A DNA stretch of 64,000 nucleotides. It comes from Aliidongia dinghuensis. Lineage in GTDB: Bacteria > Pseudomonadota > Alphaproteobacteria > ATCC43930 > CGMCC-115725. Of the stretch, positions 1-7,569 are shown piece by piece. The DNA is taken from NCBI RefSeq assembly GCF_014643535.1, contig NZ_BMJQ01000022.1, positions 38,700 through 102,699 on the forward strand, in the 5' to 3' direction. Numbering within the stretch: position 1 is the first letter of the stretch; each line of letters begins with the position of its first letter. The notes under the pieces were generated by a model. It was not told where the DNA came from, searched no databases, and saw only the letters and a program-made list of their open reading frames with translations. Both the position numbers and the translations under genes were made by a program.

Positions 1-2
1 TG

Positions 3-140
3 CGCTGCGGGATCGATGCGGCGCGCGGCCAACGTGCCCTCCCCCGAACGAATTCGCCGGCGGTCGAGGCCGCCGGCACCGAGTTCCCAAGCGCTCGCGC
101 TTGGGAAAGGGTCTTCGGATCCTACGTCTCCCAGACGTGA
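3..140 (+). CDS. C-terminal end of an upstream gene (partial, unidentified)
   Basis: An open frame runs in from the left edge and stops at TGA 138-140, ending in the residues AWERVFGSYVSQT. A convincing terminator begins 19 bases after this stop, which is the main reason to think a gene ends here. The frame is too short to identify. Another frame stays open to about 207 but would read through the terminator. Low confidence; the segment could equally be the 3' part of a structured RNA. Confidence 0.25.
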   Translation, partial: RCGIDAARGQRALPRTNSPAVEAAGTEFPSARAWERVFGSYVSQT

Positions 141-158
141 AGCCTCCCTGTTGACTCA

Positions 159-190
159 GGCCGGACCCGCAAGGTGTCCGGCCTTTTTTT
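159..190 (+). terminator. Rho-independent terminator
   Basis: An 8-bp perfect stem, GGCCGGAC (159-166) with GTCCGGCC (176-183), is followed directly by seven T (184-190). It closes whatever transcript enters from the left edge and separates it from the sensor kinase gene at 336. Confidence 0.85.
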
Positions 191-335
191 CGCGCCCTTG
201 CGAATAGCGCCTTGAACAGGCGGCCATGGCGGTCGCTACAATCAGGGCGTTATTGCGCTGCCATAGATAAAATCTGAAGAATATATTAGGACCTGTAGGC
301 AGACCCTCGGTCGAATCGGCAATCGAGGAGCGACC

Positions 336-3335
336 TTGCCGGCGTCAGAGGCCATCGAACCGCCGTCGAAACGGCTGCAACCCGGATCCCGCACCCGGCA
401 ATCCCGGATGCTGATCGCCGGCAGCTGTGTCGTGGCCGTCTGCGTCTTGAGCGTTTTCTTCTGGTCACTCTGGGATTCGCGCCGCAGCGCGCTCGATCAC
501 GCCGTGCAGACCGCGCAGAACCTGACCGCGACGCTCGCCCACGATGCGGAACGCAACATCACCAGCTACGATCTCTCGCTGCAGGGCGTCATCGACGGGC
601 TCAAGTTCGACGAAACGAGGACTCTCAAGCCCGACCTCCAGCGCCAGATCCTGTTCGATCGGGCGGCGACGGCGGCGTTCTTCGGCTCCATCACCGTGAT
701 CGGCGCCGACGGCCGGATGATGATCGACTCCCAGTCGACCGAGCCGCACTCGGGCGACTATGCCGATCGGGATTATTTCAAGGTCCATCGCGACAATACC
801 GCCGTCGGGCTCTACATCAGCCCGCCGTTCAAGAGCCGCGTGACCGGCGACTGGGAGATCGCGCTCAGCCGCCGGATCAGCAACCCGGACGACAGCTTTG
901 CCGGAGTCGTCGCCGGCAGCCTGAAGCTCGCGTTCTTCCAGAACCTGTTCGACGGCATCGATCTCGGGCCGAACGGGGCGGCCGCCCTGTTCAACGTCGA
1001 CCGAACCATGATCCTGCGCAAGCCCTACAACCCGTCGGAGTGGGGGCGAAGCCTTCCCCGCTCTCCCCTGTTCCAGAAGCTTGCCCAGAACAGCACCGGC
1101 TGGTTCCAATATCACTCGCTCACCGATGGGGTCGAACGGATCGCCGCCTATCAGCGGATCGGCAAGTTCCCGCTCGTCATCAGCATCGCGACCGCCTGCG
1201 ATACGGTCTTCGCCGAATGGCGCCAGAAGGCGCTGGTCGTGGGGGCCACCATGCTGTTTGCGGCCGGGCTCACGCTGCTGCTCGGCACCTTCGCGCTCAG
1301 GGAGCTCAACCGCCGCAGCCTGGCAGAGCAGGCGGCGCTCGAGAACGAGCGGCTCTACCGCCTGCTCGCCGACAATTCCTCGGACCTGATCGTGCTTGCC
1401 GACATCGACGGCGTCCGGCGCTTCATTTCGCCCGCGGCGCGCGAACTCTACGGCTACGAGCCCGAAGAGATGATGGGCTCCAACACCTTCGGCGCCGCCC
1501 ACCCCGAGGACCGGCATTTCCTGACCGATGCGTTCGAGCAGCTGACGAACGGCGCGCCCAGCGCGGTCGCCCAGGTTCGCGCCCAGCGCAAAGGCGGCGA
1601 CTATGTCTGGGTCGAGACCCACATGCGCCTGGTTCGCGATCCGCTGACCGACGAGTTGCGCGTCCTGGGCCTGATCCGCGACATCAGCCGCCGCCACGAA
1701 ATCGAGCAGGCGATCCGCGAGAGCGAACTGCAATTCCGCTCGCTCGCCAACAGCGTCAGCGACGTCATCATCCGCAGCGGGCCGGACGGCCGGCTGCGCT
1801 ACGTCTCGCCGTCGTGCCGCACGGTACTGGGCTACGAGCCGGAAGAGCTGGTCGGCACCAAGCGCGGCACGTTCAGCCATCCGGAGGACCGCGCGCACAT
1901 TGAGGCACGCATGGCGGCGATCGTGGCGGGCGACGGCGACAATGTCATCGCCTTCCGCGTGATCCGGCGCGACGGCACGACGATCTGGCTGGAAGCGCGC
2001 ATCTCGCTGGTCCGCGCAGCGGAGACGAACGAGCTTGTGGAGATGATCGCCGTCATGCGCGACATCTCGCAACAGAAGGCGATCGAGGAGCGGCTCGAAC
2101 GGGCGCGCATCGAGGCGGAGAAAGCGAGCCAGCTCAAGTCCGACTTCCTCGCCAACATGAGCCACGAGATCCGCACGCCGATGAACGGCATCATCGGCAT
2201 GACGGGCCTGCTGCTCGCGACCCGGCTCGACCCCGAGCAGCGGCGCTTCGCCGATGCCGTGCGCATCTCCGCCGACGCGCTGCTGTCGGTCATCAACGAC
2301 ATTCTCGACCTGTCCAAGCTCGAGGCGGGCAAGCTCAACCTCGAGACCGTGCCGTTCGATTTCTCGACGATCGTCGAGAACTGCGTCGAGCTCATGACGG
2401 CCAAGGCGCTCGACAAGGGCATCACACTCACCGCCGAAGTGGCTGAGCGGGCCTACCTGCCCCACCTCGGCGATCCGACGCGGCTCCGGCAGATCATCCT
2501 CAATCTCCTGTCGAATGCGGTGAAATTCACCGACCACGGCTTCGTCTCGATCAAGGTCAAGGCGACGGCGCTCGCGACCGGCGCGTCGTTCATCCGGATC
2601 CATGTCGAGGATTCCGGCATCGGCATGGACGAAACGGTGAGAGCGAAGCTGTTCCGGAAATTCGAGCAGGCCGACACGTCGGTCGCCCGGCGCTTCGGCG
2701 GCACCGGCCTGGGCCTCGCCATCTCCAAGCAGCTGATCGATCGCATGGGCGGCCGCATCGGCGTCTCGAGCACGCCCGGCTACGGCAGCCGCTTCACCGT
2801 CGAGCTCACGCTGCCGGTGACCGACACCGCGCCCGTGGATCTGGTGCCAGAGGACAAGACGGCGCGCGACAAGGCCTCGGGCGGAAGCACCGCGCCAGGC
2901 GCCTCGCCGCTGCCGCCCGTCGCAAGCAAGGCCGGGCGCATCCTGGTCGCCGAAGACAATGCGGTGAACCAGCTGCTGGTCGTGACCCTGTTGACCGATG
3001 CCGGCTATGCGGTCGACGTGGCGGAGGATGGGACCGAGGCGGTCGCCGCGGTCAAGCAGCAGGCCTACGATCTCATCCTGATGGACGCGCAGATGCCGAA
3101 CATGGACGGGCTGCAGGCGACGCAGGAGATCCGCAAGCTCGCCAACGGCCGGGGCCGCGTGCCGATCATCGCGCTCACCGCCAACGCGATGGCGGGCGAC
3201 CGCGAGCATTACATCGCGGCCGGCATGGACGATTACCTGTCGAAGCCGCTCGACGCGGCGACCATGCTGGCGATGGTCTCGAACTGGATCGGCCAGCACC
3301 GCGCCGACGTGGGATGGAAAAAAGAGGCCGGATGA
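336..3335 (+). CDS. Hybrid sensor histidine kinase with Cache, two PAS, HisKA, HATPase and receiver domains
   Basis: A 999-residue inner-membrane signalling protein. Order: membrane helix about 24-46; periplasmic dCache-like sensor about 50-290; second helix about 299-321; two PAS domains about 334-455 and 465-585; HisKA with phospho-acceptor His610 in SHEIRTP; ATPase N-box near 717 (LLSNAVKF), G1 box DSGIGMD near 759 and G2 box GGTGLGLA near 787; receiver domain from about 868 with phospho-acceptor Asp917 (LILMDAQMPNMDG) and KPL near its end. This is the usual layout for a phosphorelay kinase. The start is TTG at 336, chosen because GAGGAG lies at 325-330; an ATG at 408 (residue 25) would remove only the short cytoplasmic tail. 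No output regulator is adjacent, so the ligand and the target pathway cannot be inferred. Confidence 0.93.
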   Translation: MPASEAIEPPSKRLQPGSRTRQSRMLIAGSCVVAVCVLSVFFWSLWDSRRSALDHAVQTAQNLTATLAHDAERNITSYDLSLQGVIDGLKFDETRTLKPDLQRQILFDRAATAAFFGSITVIGADGRMMIDSQSTEPHSGDYADRDYFKVHRDNTAVGLYISPPFKSRVTGDWEIALSRRISNPDDSFAGVVAGSLKLAFFQNLFDGIDLGPNGAAALFNVDRTMILRKPYNPSEWGRSLPRSPLFQKLAQNSTGWFQYHSLTDGVERIAAYQRIGKFPLVISIATACDTVFAEWRQKALVVGATMLFAAGLTLLLGTFALRELNRRSLAEQAALENERLYRLLADNSSDLIVLADIDGVRRFISPAARELYGYEPEEMMGSNTFGAAHPEDRHFLTDAFEQLTNGAPSAVAQVRAQRKGGDYVWVETHMRLVRDPLTDELRVLGLIRDISRRHEIEQAIRESELQFRSLANSVSDVIIRSGPDGRLRYVSPSCRTVLGYEPEELVGTKRGTFSHPEDRAHIEARMAAIVAGDGDNVIAFRVIRRDGTTIWLEARISLVRAAETNELVEMIAVMRDISQQKAIEERLERARIEAEKASQLKSDFLANMSHEIRTPMNGIIGMTGLLLATRLDPEQRRFADAVRISADALLSVINDILDLSKLEAGKLNLETVPFDFSTIVENCVELMTAKALDKGITLTAEVAERAYLPHLGDPTRLRQIILNLLSNAVKFTDHGFVSIKVKATALATGASFIRIHVEDSGIGMDETVRAKLFRKFEQADTSVARRFGGTGLGLAISKQLIDRMGGRIGVSSTPGYGSRFTVELTLPVTDTAPVDLVPEDKTARDKASGGSTAPGASPLPPVASKAGRILVAEDNAVNQLLVVTLLTDAGYAVDVAEDGTEAVAAVKQQAYDLILMDAQMPNMDGLQATQEIRKLANGRGRVPIIALTANAMAGDREHYIAAGMDDYLSKPLDAATMLAMVSNWIGQHRADVGWKKEAG

Positions 3336-3379
3336 GGCAAAGCTGCGCGCCAATCCATTCATTCTGGAACAGGTGCGTG

Positions 3380-3565
3380 ATGGCGAAGATGTTGGGCCGG
3401 TTCAAGCATATCAACCGGGGAATCCTGATCGAGAACGGCCGCGAGATCGAATTCTGCATTCAGTTCAAATCCGGCGACGAATGCACGGTGCAGCTGCCGG
3501 TCGACGAGATCCCGCGGGTCGTCCGCTTCCTCGAGGCGCTCGAGATGCAGGCGAAGGAAGAATAG
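3380..3565 (+). CDS. Small conserved hypothetical protein
   Basis: A 61-residue protein starting MAKMLGRFKHINRG and ending ALEMQAKEE. It has a compact mixed hydrophobic/charged composition with two Cys, no signal peptide and no membrane segment. I do not recognise a family. The frame stays open upstream to 3314, inside the kinase gene, but the ATG at 3380 (GGAACAGG lies about 10 bases before) gives a more credible start; MLGRF at 3389 is another option. It lies just downstream of the kinase gene on the same strand and may be co-transcribed. Its stop codon is also the first base triplet of the large inverted repeat at 3563-3610. Confidence 0.6.
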   Translation: MAKMLGRFKHINRGILIENGREIEFCIQFKSGDECTVQLPVDEIPRVVRFLEALEMQAKEE

Positions 3566-3610
3566 AGCATGGCTGCATTGGCTGGAGCCAGCCAATGCAG
3601 CCATGCTCTA
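3563..3610. repeat. 48-bp near-perfect inverted repeat
   Basis: Two 23-bp perfectly complementary arms (3563-3585 and 3588-3610) flank a 2-base centre. The arm reads TAGAGCATGGCTGCATTGGC then TGG. It starts on the stop codon of the small plus-strand gene. No T-run follows on either side, so it is not a classical terminator, although a 22-bp RNA hairpin is expected from either strand. Confidence 0.8.
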
Positions 3611-3619
3611 ACTATTTGA

Positions 3620-3685
3620 TTAGGGACGGATTCACGAATTGACTGAAATCGCCACGCGATTCCAGTCAATTCGATCCGCCCCTAG
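3620..3685. repeat. Second inverted repeat, overlapping the iclR-type gene stop
   Basis: Arms 3636-3651 (GAATTGACTGAAATCG) and 3657-3672 pair over 16 bp with one mismatch, which becomes a G-U pair in the minus-strand transcript. The pairing resumes outside with AGGGACGGAT (about 3622-3631) against ATCCGCCCCT (about 3674-3683), interrupted by a 3-4 base bulge. The stop codon of the minus-strand regulator (3682-3684) is inside the outer arm, so this is probably the 3' end structure of that transcript. Confidence 0.7.
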
Positions 3686-4482
3686 ATCAGCTGCCGGCAG
3701 ATCTCGTCGCTGACGGCGCACAGCCGTTCCAGATGGGCCGCCACCATATCTTCGACGCTGCTCCGCTCGACGCGGGCGCCGATGTTCATGGCGGCGATGA
3801 CCCGGCCGTCGTACCGGCGGATCGGCACCGCCAGCGACCGGAAGCCGCTCTCGGCCTCCTGGTCGACGAGCGCGTAGCCGCGGGTCCGGGTCTCCAGCAC
3901 CGCGGCCCTGAGAGCTGCCTTGTCGGTGATCGTCACGGCGGTGACGGCGACCGGCATCAAGACCTCGAAATAGCGATCGAGCGCCAGATCCGGCAATGCG
4001 GCGAGCAAGACCCGCCCGAGTGCCGAGCAATAGGCCGGGACGCGGAAGCCGATTCCGGCGCCAGCTGCCATCAGGCGCTGCGGCGACGCGTGGGCGATCA
4101 TGACGACCTGGTCATCAAGCAGCACAGCCGCCGAGACGGCTTCGCCGAATTCCGCCGACAAGGCGTCGCACGCCGGCTGCAGGATCGTCGAGATCTGGTT
4201 CGACAGCAGATAGCTGCCGGCGAGCGTCAGCACCTTGGGCGTCAGGCGGTAGAGCTTGCCGTCGCTCTCGGCGAAGCCCAGGTGTGTCAGCGTGTAGAGC
4301 GCGCGTCGGGTCGTCGCCCGGGGCAGGTCGACCAGGCGCGCGATGTCGCTCAAGGTCAGCGGACCGCGCTCGGTGCCGAACGCCGTCAGTACGGCGAGCC
4401 CGCGGGCGAGCGCTTCGGAAAAGTCCGGGCCGAGGCCGTTCTCGATCCGAGCGGCCGCATCTTGTGATCGAAGTTTCGCCAT
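3682..4482 (-). CDS. IclR-family transcriptional regulator of aromatic catabolism type
   Basis: A 266-residue protein with an N-terminal winged helix-turn-helix (about 26-85: LSDIARLVDLPRATTRRALYTL) and a C-terminal IclR effector domain (about 100-262). The overall form, including the ARGLAVLTAF segment, is that of the PcaU/PobR/PcaR branch, which senses aromatic acids. It begins 12 bases after the ferredoxin reductase stop, so it is probably the last gene of the ferredoxin-reductase-regulator operon. The mirrored operators at 6070-6099 and 6188-6217 are the obvious candidates for its binding sites. Whether it activates or represses cannot be read from the sequence. Its transcript ends in the inverted repeat at 3620-3685. 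Confidence 0.9.
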   Translation of the reverse strand: MAKLRSQDAAARIENGLGPDFSEALARGLAVLTAFGTERGPLTLSDIARLVDLPRATTRRALYTLTHLGFAESDGKLYRLTPKVLTLAGSYLLSNQISTILQPACDALSAEFGEAVSAAVLLDDQVVMIAHASPQRLMAAGAGIGFRVPAYCSALGRVLLAALPDLALDRYFEVLMPVAVTAVTITDKAALRAAVLETRTRGYALVDQEAESGFRSLAVPIRRYDGRVIAAMNIGARVERSSVEDMVAAHLERLCAVSDEICRQLI

Positions 4483-4494
4483 GGCTGCTGTCTA

Positions 4495-5724
4495 TCAGGT
4501 GGCAGCGGCCTGATCCAGCAGCGCGCGCAGATCGGTGCTCTCGTCCGCCGCCTGCTGCGGCGTGAGCGGCGCACGGCGCGCCAACAGCTTGCGGGCGGTC
4601 AGGTGATCACCGGGCCGGTTCACCGTGTCGACAGCGATCAGCCGCTGGCCGCGGAAATAGAACAGGGCGAAGCGGTCGCTTTCGGCGTTCCCGCGCATCG
4701 CGACCTCGTCATAGCCGGCGGCGAGGCCGGCGGACTGCACCTTGAAGTCATATTGATCCGACCAGAACCACGGAACCGGCCGCGCGGGCGGCGCGTGGCC
4801 CGTCGCGGCCGCGGCGGCGGCCCGGGCCTGGTCGCCGGCGTTCTGCACGGATTCCAGGCGAATGAGACGTCCACCCTGCTCGGCGCAGGCGCAGTCGCCG
4901 GCCGCAAAGACGTCGGGCACGCTTGTTTGCGCCCGGTCATCGACCACAACCACCCCCGAGCAGGTGGCGAGGCCGGCATCGATAGCGAGCTCGCCGTTCG
5001 GCACGGCACCGATGCCGATCACCACCAGATCGGCCGGGATCTGCCGGCCGTCGTCGCATTCGACCGCCTGAACGCGCCCCGCGTCGCCGACAATGGCCTT
5101 GGCCGTCATGCCGAGCCGCAGCGCCACCCCCTTCTCACGATGCTTGCGCGCGAGATACCGGGCGAGCGGCGGCATCGCGACCCGGGCCAGCACCTGGTCC
5201 GCCGCCTCGAGCAGCATCACCGCCAGGCCGGCGGCAATCAGGCTTGAGGCGATTTCCAGGCCGATATACCCCCCGCCGACCACGACCGCGCGCTCGGCCT
5301 GCCGCATCGCCGCGCGCAGGGCGCGGGCATCGTCGAGCGTGCGCAGGACGTGGACGCCGTCGAGGTCCGCCCCCGGAATGGCGAGCCGCCGCGGACGGCT
5401 GCCCGTGGCAAGCATCAGTTTCCTGAAACCATAGACGCCGTCCGCGGTTAGCACCCGTCGGCCAGCGAGATCGAGCGCCGCGACCCGCGTGTTGCAGACC
5501 AGGTCGATGGCATTTTCCGTAAAGAACGCCTCGCCGCGCAGCGGCAGCGCCGCGTCATCGACCTTGCCTGAGAGATAGCCCTTGGAGAGCGGCGGCTTTT
5601 GATAAGGCGCGTGCGGCTCCTCGCTCAGCAGCAGAATGGGCTCGGCAAAGCCCAGGTCGCGCGCGGTCGCGGCCATCTGCACGCCTGCATAGGACGCCCC
5701 GACGATGACGAGCCCGGCGGTCAC
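4495..5724 (-). CDS. FAD-dependent ferredoxin reductase of a ring-hydroxylating system
   Basis: A 409-residue flavoprotein that would pass electrons from NAD(P)H to the adjacent ferredoxin. The FAD Rossmann motif VIVGASYAG is at residues 7-15, the NAD-binding motif VVVGGGYIGLEIA near 147-159, and the second FAD motif VFAAGDCA near 272-279. These match the putidaredoxin-reductase/RhodA class. The start is GTG at 5722-5724, 10 bases past the ferredoxin stop, with TGAGGTG overlapping that stop as the ribosome site; the longer frame reaching 6042 lies over the ferredoxin gene in another frame and is not real. It sits between the ferredoxin and the IclR gene in one minus-strand operon. Confidence 0.9.
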   Translation of the reverse strand: MTAGLVIVGASYAGVQMAATARDLGFAEPILLLSEEPHAPYQKPPLSKGYLSGKVDDAALPLRGEAFFTENAIDLVCNTRVAALDLAGRRVLTADGVYGFRKLMLATGSRPRRLAIPGADLDGVHVLRTLDDARALRAAMRQAERAVVVGGGYIGLEIASSLIAAGLAVMLLEAADQVLARVAMPPLARYLARKHREKGVALRLGMTAKAIVGDAGRVQAVECDDGRQIPADLVVIGIGAVPNGELAIDAGLATCSGVVVVDDRAQTSVPDVFAAGDCACAEQGGRLIRLESVQNAGDQARAAAAAATGHAPPARPVPWFWSDQYDFKVQSAGLAAGYDEVAMRGNAESDRFALFYFRGQRLIAVDTVNRPGDHLTARKLLARRAPLTPQQAADESTDLRALLDQAAAT

Positions 5725-5734
5725 GGGCAGCACC

Positions 5735-6058
5735 TCACGACTGGGTGGCCGGCACATGGACGATGAGCCCGTCCAGCGCCGGTCCGACCGTAAGCTGGCA
5801 GGAGAGCCGGCTCGTCGGCCGACGCTCGGCGGCAACGCCGTCCAGGAGCTCGCTCTCCGCCGCGTCGGGTGCCGGCAGGCGGTCGGCCCAGGCCGTGTCG
5901 ACATAGATGTGGCACGTGGCGCATGAGAGGCAGCCGCCGCATTCGGCATCGATGCCGCGCACATTGTTCTGGATCGCGCCCAGCATGACGCTCTGGCCGC
6001 TCGGCACCTCGACGCGACGCTCGGCCCCATCGACTTGCACATAGACGATCGTCGGCAT
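5735..6058 (-). CDS. [2Fe-2S] ferredoxin, adrenodoxin/putidaredoxin type
   Basis: A 107-residue electron carrier. The four cluster ligands are Cys40, Cys46, Cys49 (ECGGCLSCATC) and Cys87 (LSCQL), the C-x5-C-x2-C-x37-C spacing of adrenodoxin-type ferredoxins; Cys43 is an extra cysteine. It would link the downstream reductase to the divergent Rieske oxygenase. The ATG at 6058 is preceded by a strong GGGAGGAG. It is the first gene of the minus-strand operon and is transcribed from the divergent promoter region shared with the oxygenase. Confidence 0.93.
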   Translation of the reverse strand: MPTIVYVQVDGAERRVEVPSGQSVMLGAIQNNVRGIDAECGGCLSCATCHIYVDTAWADRLPAPDAAESELLDGVAAERRPTSRLSCQLTVGPALDGLIVHVPATQS

Positions 6059-6069
6059 CGACTCCTCCC

Positions 6070-6099
6070 ATTTGTCCGATTAACGAACTATTGTTCGAT
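6070..6099. promoter_or_regulatory. Left operator of the divergent promoter (probable IclR site)
   Basis: A 30-base element starting ATTTGTCCGATTAACGAAC that recurs in reverse orientation at 6188-6217 with 27 of 30 bases identical. Its inner part CGAACTATTGTTCG is an imperfect palindrome. It lies immediately downstream of the predicted minus-strand -10 element (6098-6103), the mirror image of the right-hand copy. Confidence 0.75.
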
Positions 6100-6126
6100 T
6101 ATCGATCAGAGCATCACGGATGGCAA
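6098..6126 (-). promoter_or_regulatory. Predicted sigma-70 promoter for the ferredoxin operon
   Basis: On the minus strand TTGCCA (6121-6126) and GATAAT (6098-6103) are separated by 17 bases. Transcription would start around 6091, inside the left operator, about 33 bases upstream of the ferredoxin start codon. Confidence 0.55.
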
Positions 6127-6160
6127 GCGCCCTTTTGGCGACGACCTCGTCGGTTCGTCA

Positions 6161-6189
6161 TTGCGGCGCGTCTCGAATTGGAATAATAT
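6161..6189 (+). promoter_or_regulatory. Predicted sigma-70 promoter for the oxygenase operon
   Basis: TTGCGG (6161-6166) and TAATAT (6184-6189) are separated by 17 bases. The right operator begins at the last bases of the -10 element, so a bound regulator would cover the start site. Confidence 0.5.
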
Positions 6190-6217
6190 CGAACATATGT
6201 TCGTTAATCGGACAAAT
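6188..6217. promoter_or_regulatory. Right operator of the divergent promoter (probable IclR site)
   Basis: The reverse complement of the left operator with three mismatches in 30. It contains the perfect palindrome CGAACATATGTTCG followed by TTAATCGGACAAAT. It overlaps the predicted -10 and start site of the plus-strand promoter. Confidence 0.75.
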
Positions 6218-6246
6218 CAATCATCTCGTGCGGGAGGAAACCGATC

Positions 6247-7569
6247 ATGATGAGCCGTGAGCAGAACGAACGGATCACGCGCGTCGGCGCGGGAACGCCG
6301 GCCGGCAAGCTGATGCGCCTTTACTGGCAGCCGGCGGCCCTCGCGGACGAACTCATGGGCGAGCGGCCGATCAAGCCGGTACGCCTGCTGGGCCAGGATC
6401 TCGTGCTGTTCCGGGACGAGACGGGCCGGCTGGGGCTGCTCGATCGCGACTGCCCGCATCGCGGCGCCGATCTCGCTTTCGGGCGGCTCGAGGGCGGCGG
6501 CCTGCGCTGCGCGTTCCACGGCTGGCTGTTCGACGCCGCCGGCCGGTGCCTCGACACCCCAGCCGAGCCCGAGGGCAGCACGCTCTGCACGCGGATCCGG
6601 CAGAAGTCCTATCCGGTCATCGAGCGTGGCGGCATCATCTTCGCCTATCTGGGCGAGGGCGAGCCGCCGGCCTTCCCGGCCTTCGACTGCTTCACGGCAC
6701 CGGACAGCCACGTTTTCGCCTTCAAGGGCCTCATCGACTGCAACTGGCTGCAGGCGCTCGAGGTTGGCATCGATCCCGCCCACGCGTCCTTCCTGCATCG
6801 CTTCTTCGAGGACGAGGACACGTCGGGCGCCTATGGCAAGCAGTTCCGCGGCGCCTCAGCCGGCTCGGACATGCCGATGACGCAGGTCCTCCGCGAATTC
6901 CCGCGACCGGTGATCGAGGTCGAGCGCGCGGACTATGGCTTGCGGCTGACGGCGCTGCGCCGGATCGACGACGAGCATACCCACGTGCGGGTGACCAACC
7001 TCGCCTTCCCGCACGCCTTCGTCATCCCGATGAGCCCCGAGATGACGATCACCCAGTGGCACGTGCCGGTCGACGACACCTCCTGCTATTGGTACGCGAT
7101 CTTCACCAGCTTCACCGGCGCCGTCGACAAGGCGCAGATGCGCGCCCAGCGGCTCGAGCTCTACGAGCTGCCGGACTATCGCCCGCGCCGCAACAAGGCC
7201 AATGATTACGGTTTCAGCGCCGAGGAGCAGCGCGAGCAGACCTATACGGGCATGGGGAACGACATCAACGTCCACGACCAGTGGGCGGTCGAATCCCAGG
7301 GCCGCATCCAGGACCGCACCCGCGAGCATCTGGGGCAGACCGACAAGGCGATCACGCTCTATCGCCGCCTGTTGCAGGCCGCGATCGACCAGGCCGAGGC
7401 AGGCGAGCGGCCGTTGATGGTGCTGTCGCCGGACGAGGCGGCCGGCCTGACCGGCCCGGCGACCATCGACAGCATCGGGCCGACCGTCGGTTGGGAGGAG
7501 CATTGGCGCCGGCTCGAGCGCGAGCGCCGGACCGGCGCGCCATGGGGAGCCAAAGACCATGCCGCATGA
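6247..7569 (+). CDS. Rieske aromatic ring-hydroxylating oxygenase, large (alpha) subunit
   Basis: A 440-residue oxygenase component. The Rieske cluster is bound by Cys69/His71 (CPHRG) and Cys88/His91 (CAFHGW). The mononuclear iron ligands appear in DPAHASFLH as His179 and His184, with Asp176 close by. The long helical C-terminus (LGQTDKAITLYRRLLQAAI) is typical of the phthalate 4,5-dioxygenase/monooxygenase branch, which works without a beta subunit; none is encoded here. Electrons would come from the divergent ferredoxin and reductase. GGAGGAA stands just before ATG 6247. The next gene overlaps its end by 11 bases, so oxygenase and ligase-like protein are translationally coupled. The substrate is inferred only from context: an aromatic amine or its gamma-glutamyl amide. 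Confidence 0.92.
   Translation: MMSREQNERITRVGAGTPAGKLMRLYWQPAALADELMGERPIKPVRLLGQDLVLFRDETGRLGLLDRDCPHRGADLAFGRLEGGGLRCAFHGWLFDAAGRCLDTPAEPEGSTLCTRIRQKSYPVIERGGIIFAYLGEGEPPAFPAFDCFTAPDSHVFAFKGLIDCNWLQALEVGIDPAHASFLHRFFEDEDTSGAYGKQFRGASAGSDMPMTQVLREFPRPVIEVERADYGLRLTALRRIDDEHTHVRVTNLAFPHAFVIPMSPEMTITQWHVPVDDTSCYWYAIFTSFTGAVDKAQMRAQRLELYELPDYRPRRNKANDYGFSAEEQREQTYTGMGNDINVHDQWAVESQGRIQDRTREHLGQTDKAITLYRRLLQAAIDQAEAGERPLMVLSPDEAAGLTGPATIDSIGPTVGWEEHWRRLERERRTGAPWGAKDHAA

Noticed and set aside
465..3362. 965-residue open frame on the minus strand
   Set aside because: It lies opposite the sensor kinase gene, whose domains are unmistakable. Long antisense frames are expected at this GC content; the translation is rich in Arg, His and Asp with no domain.
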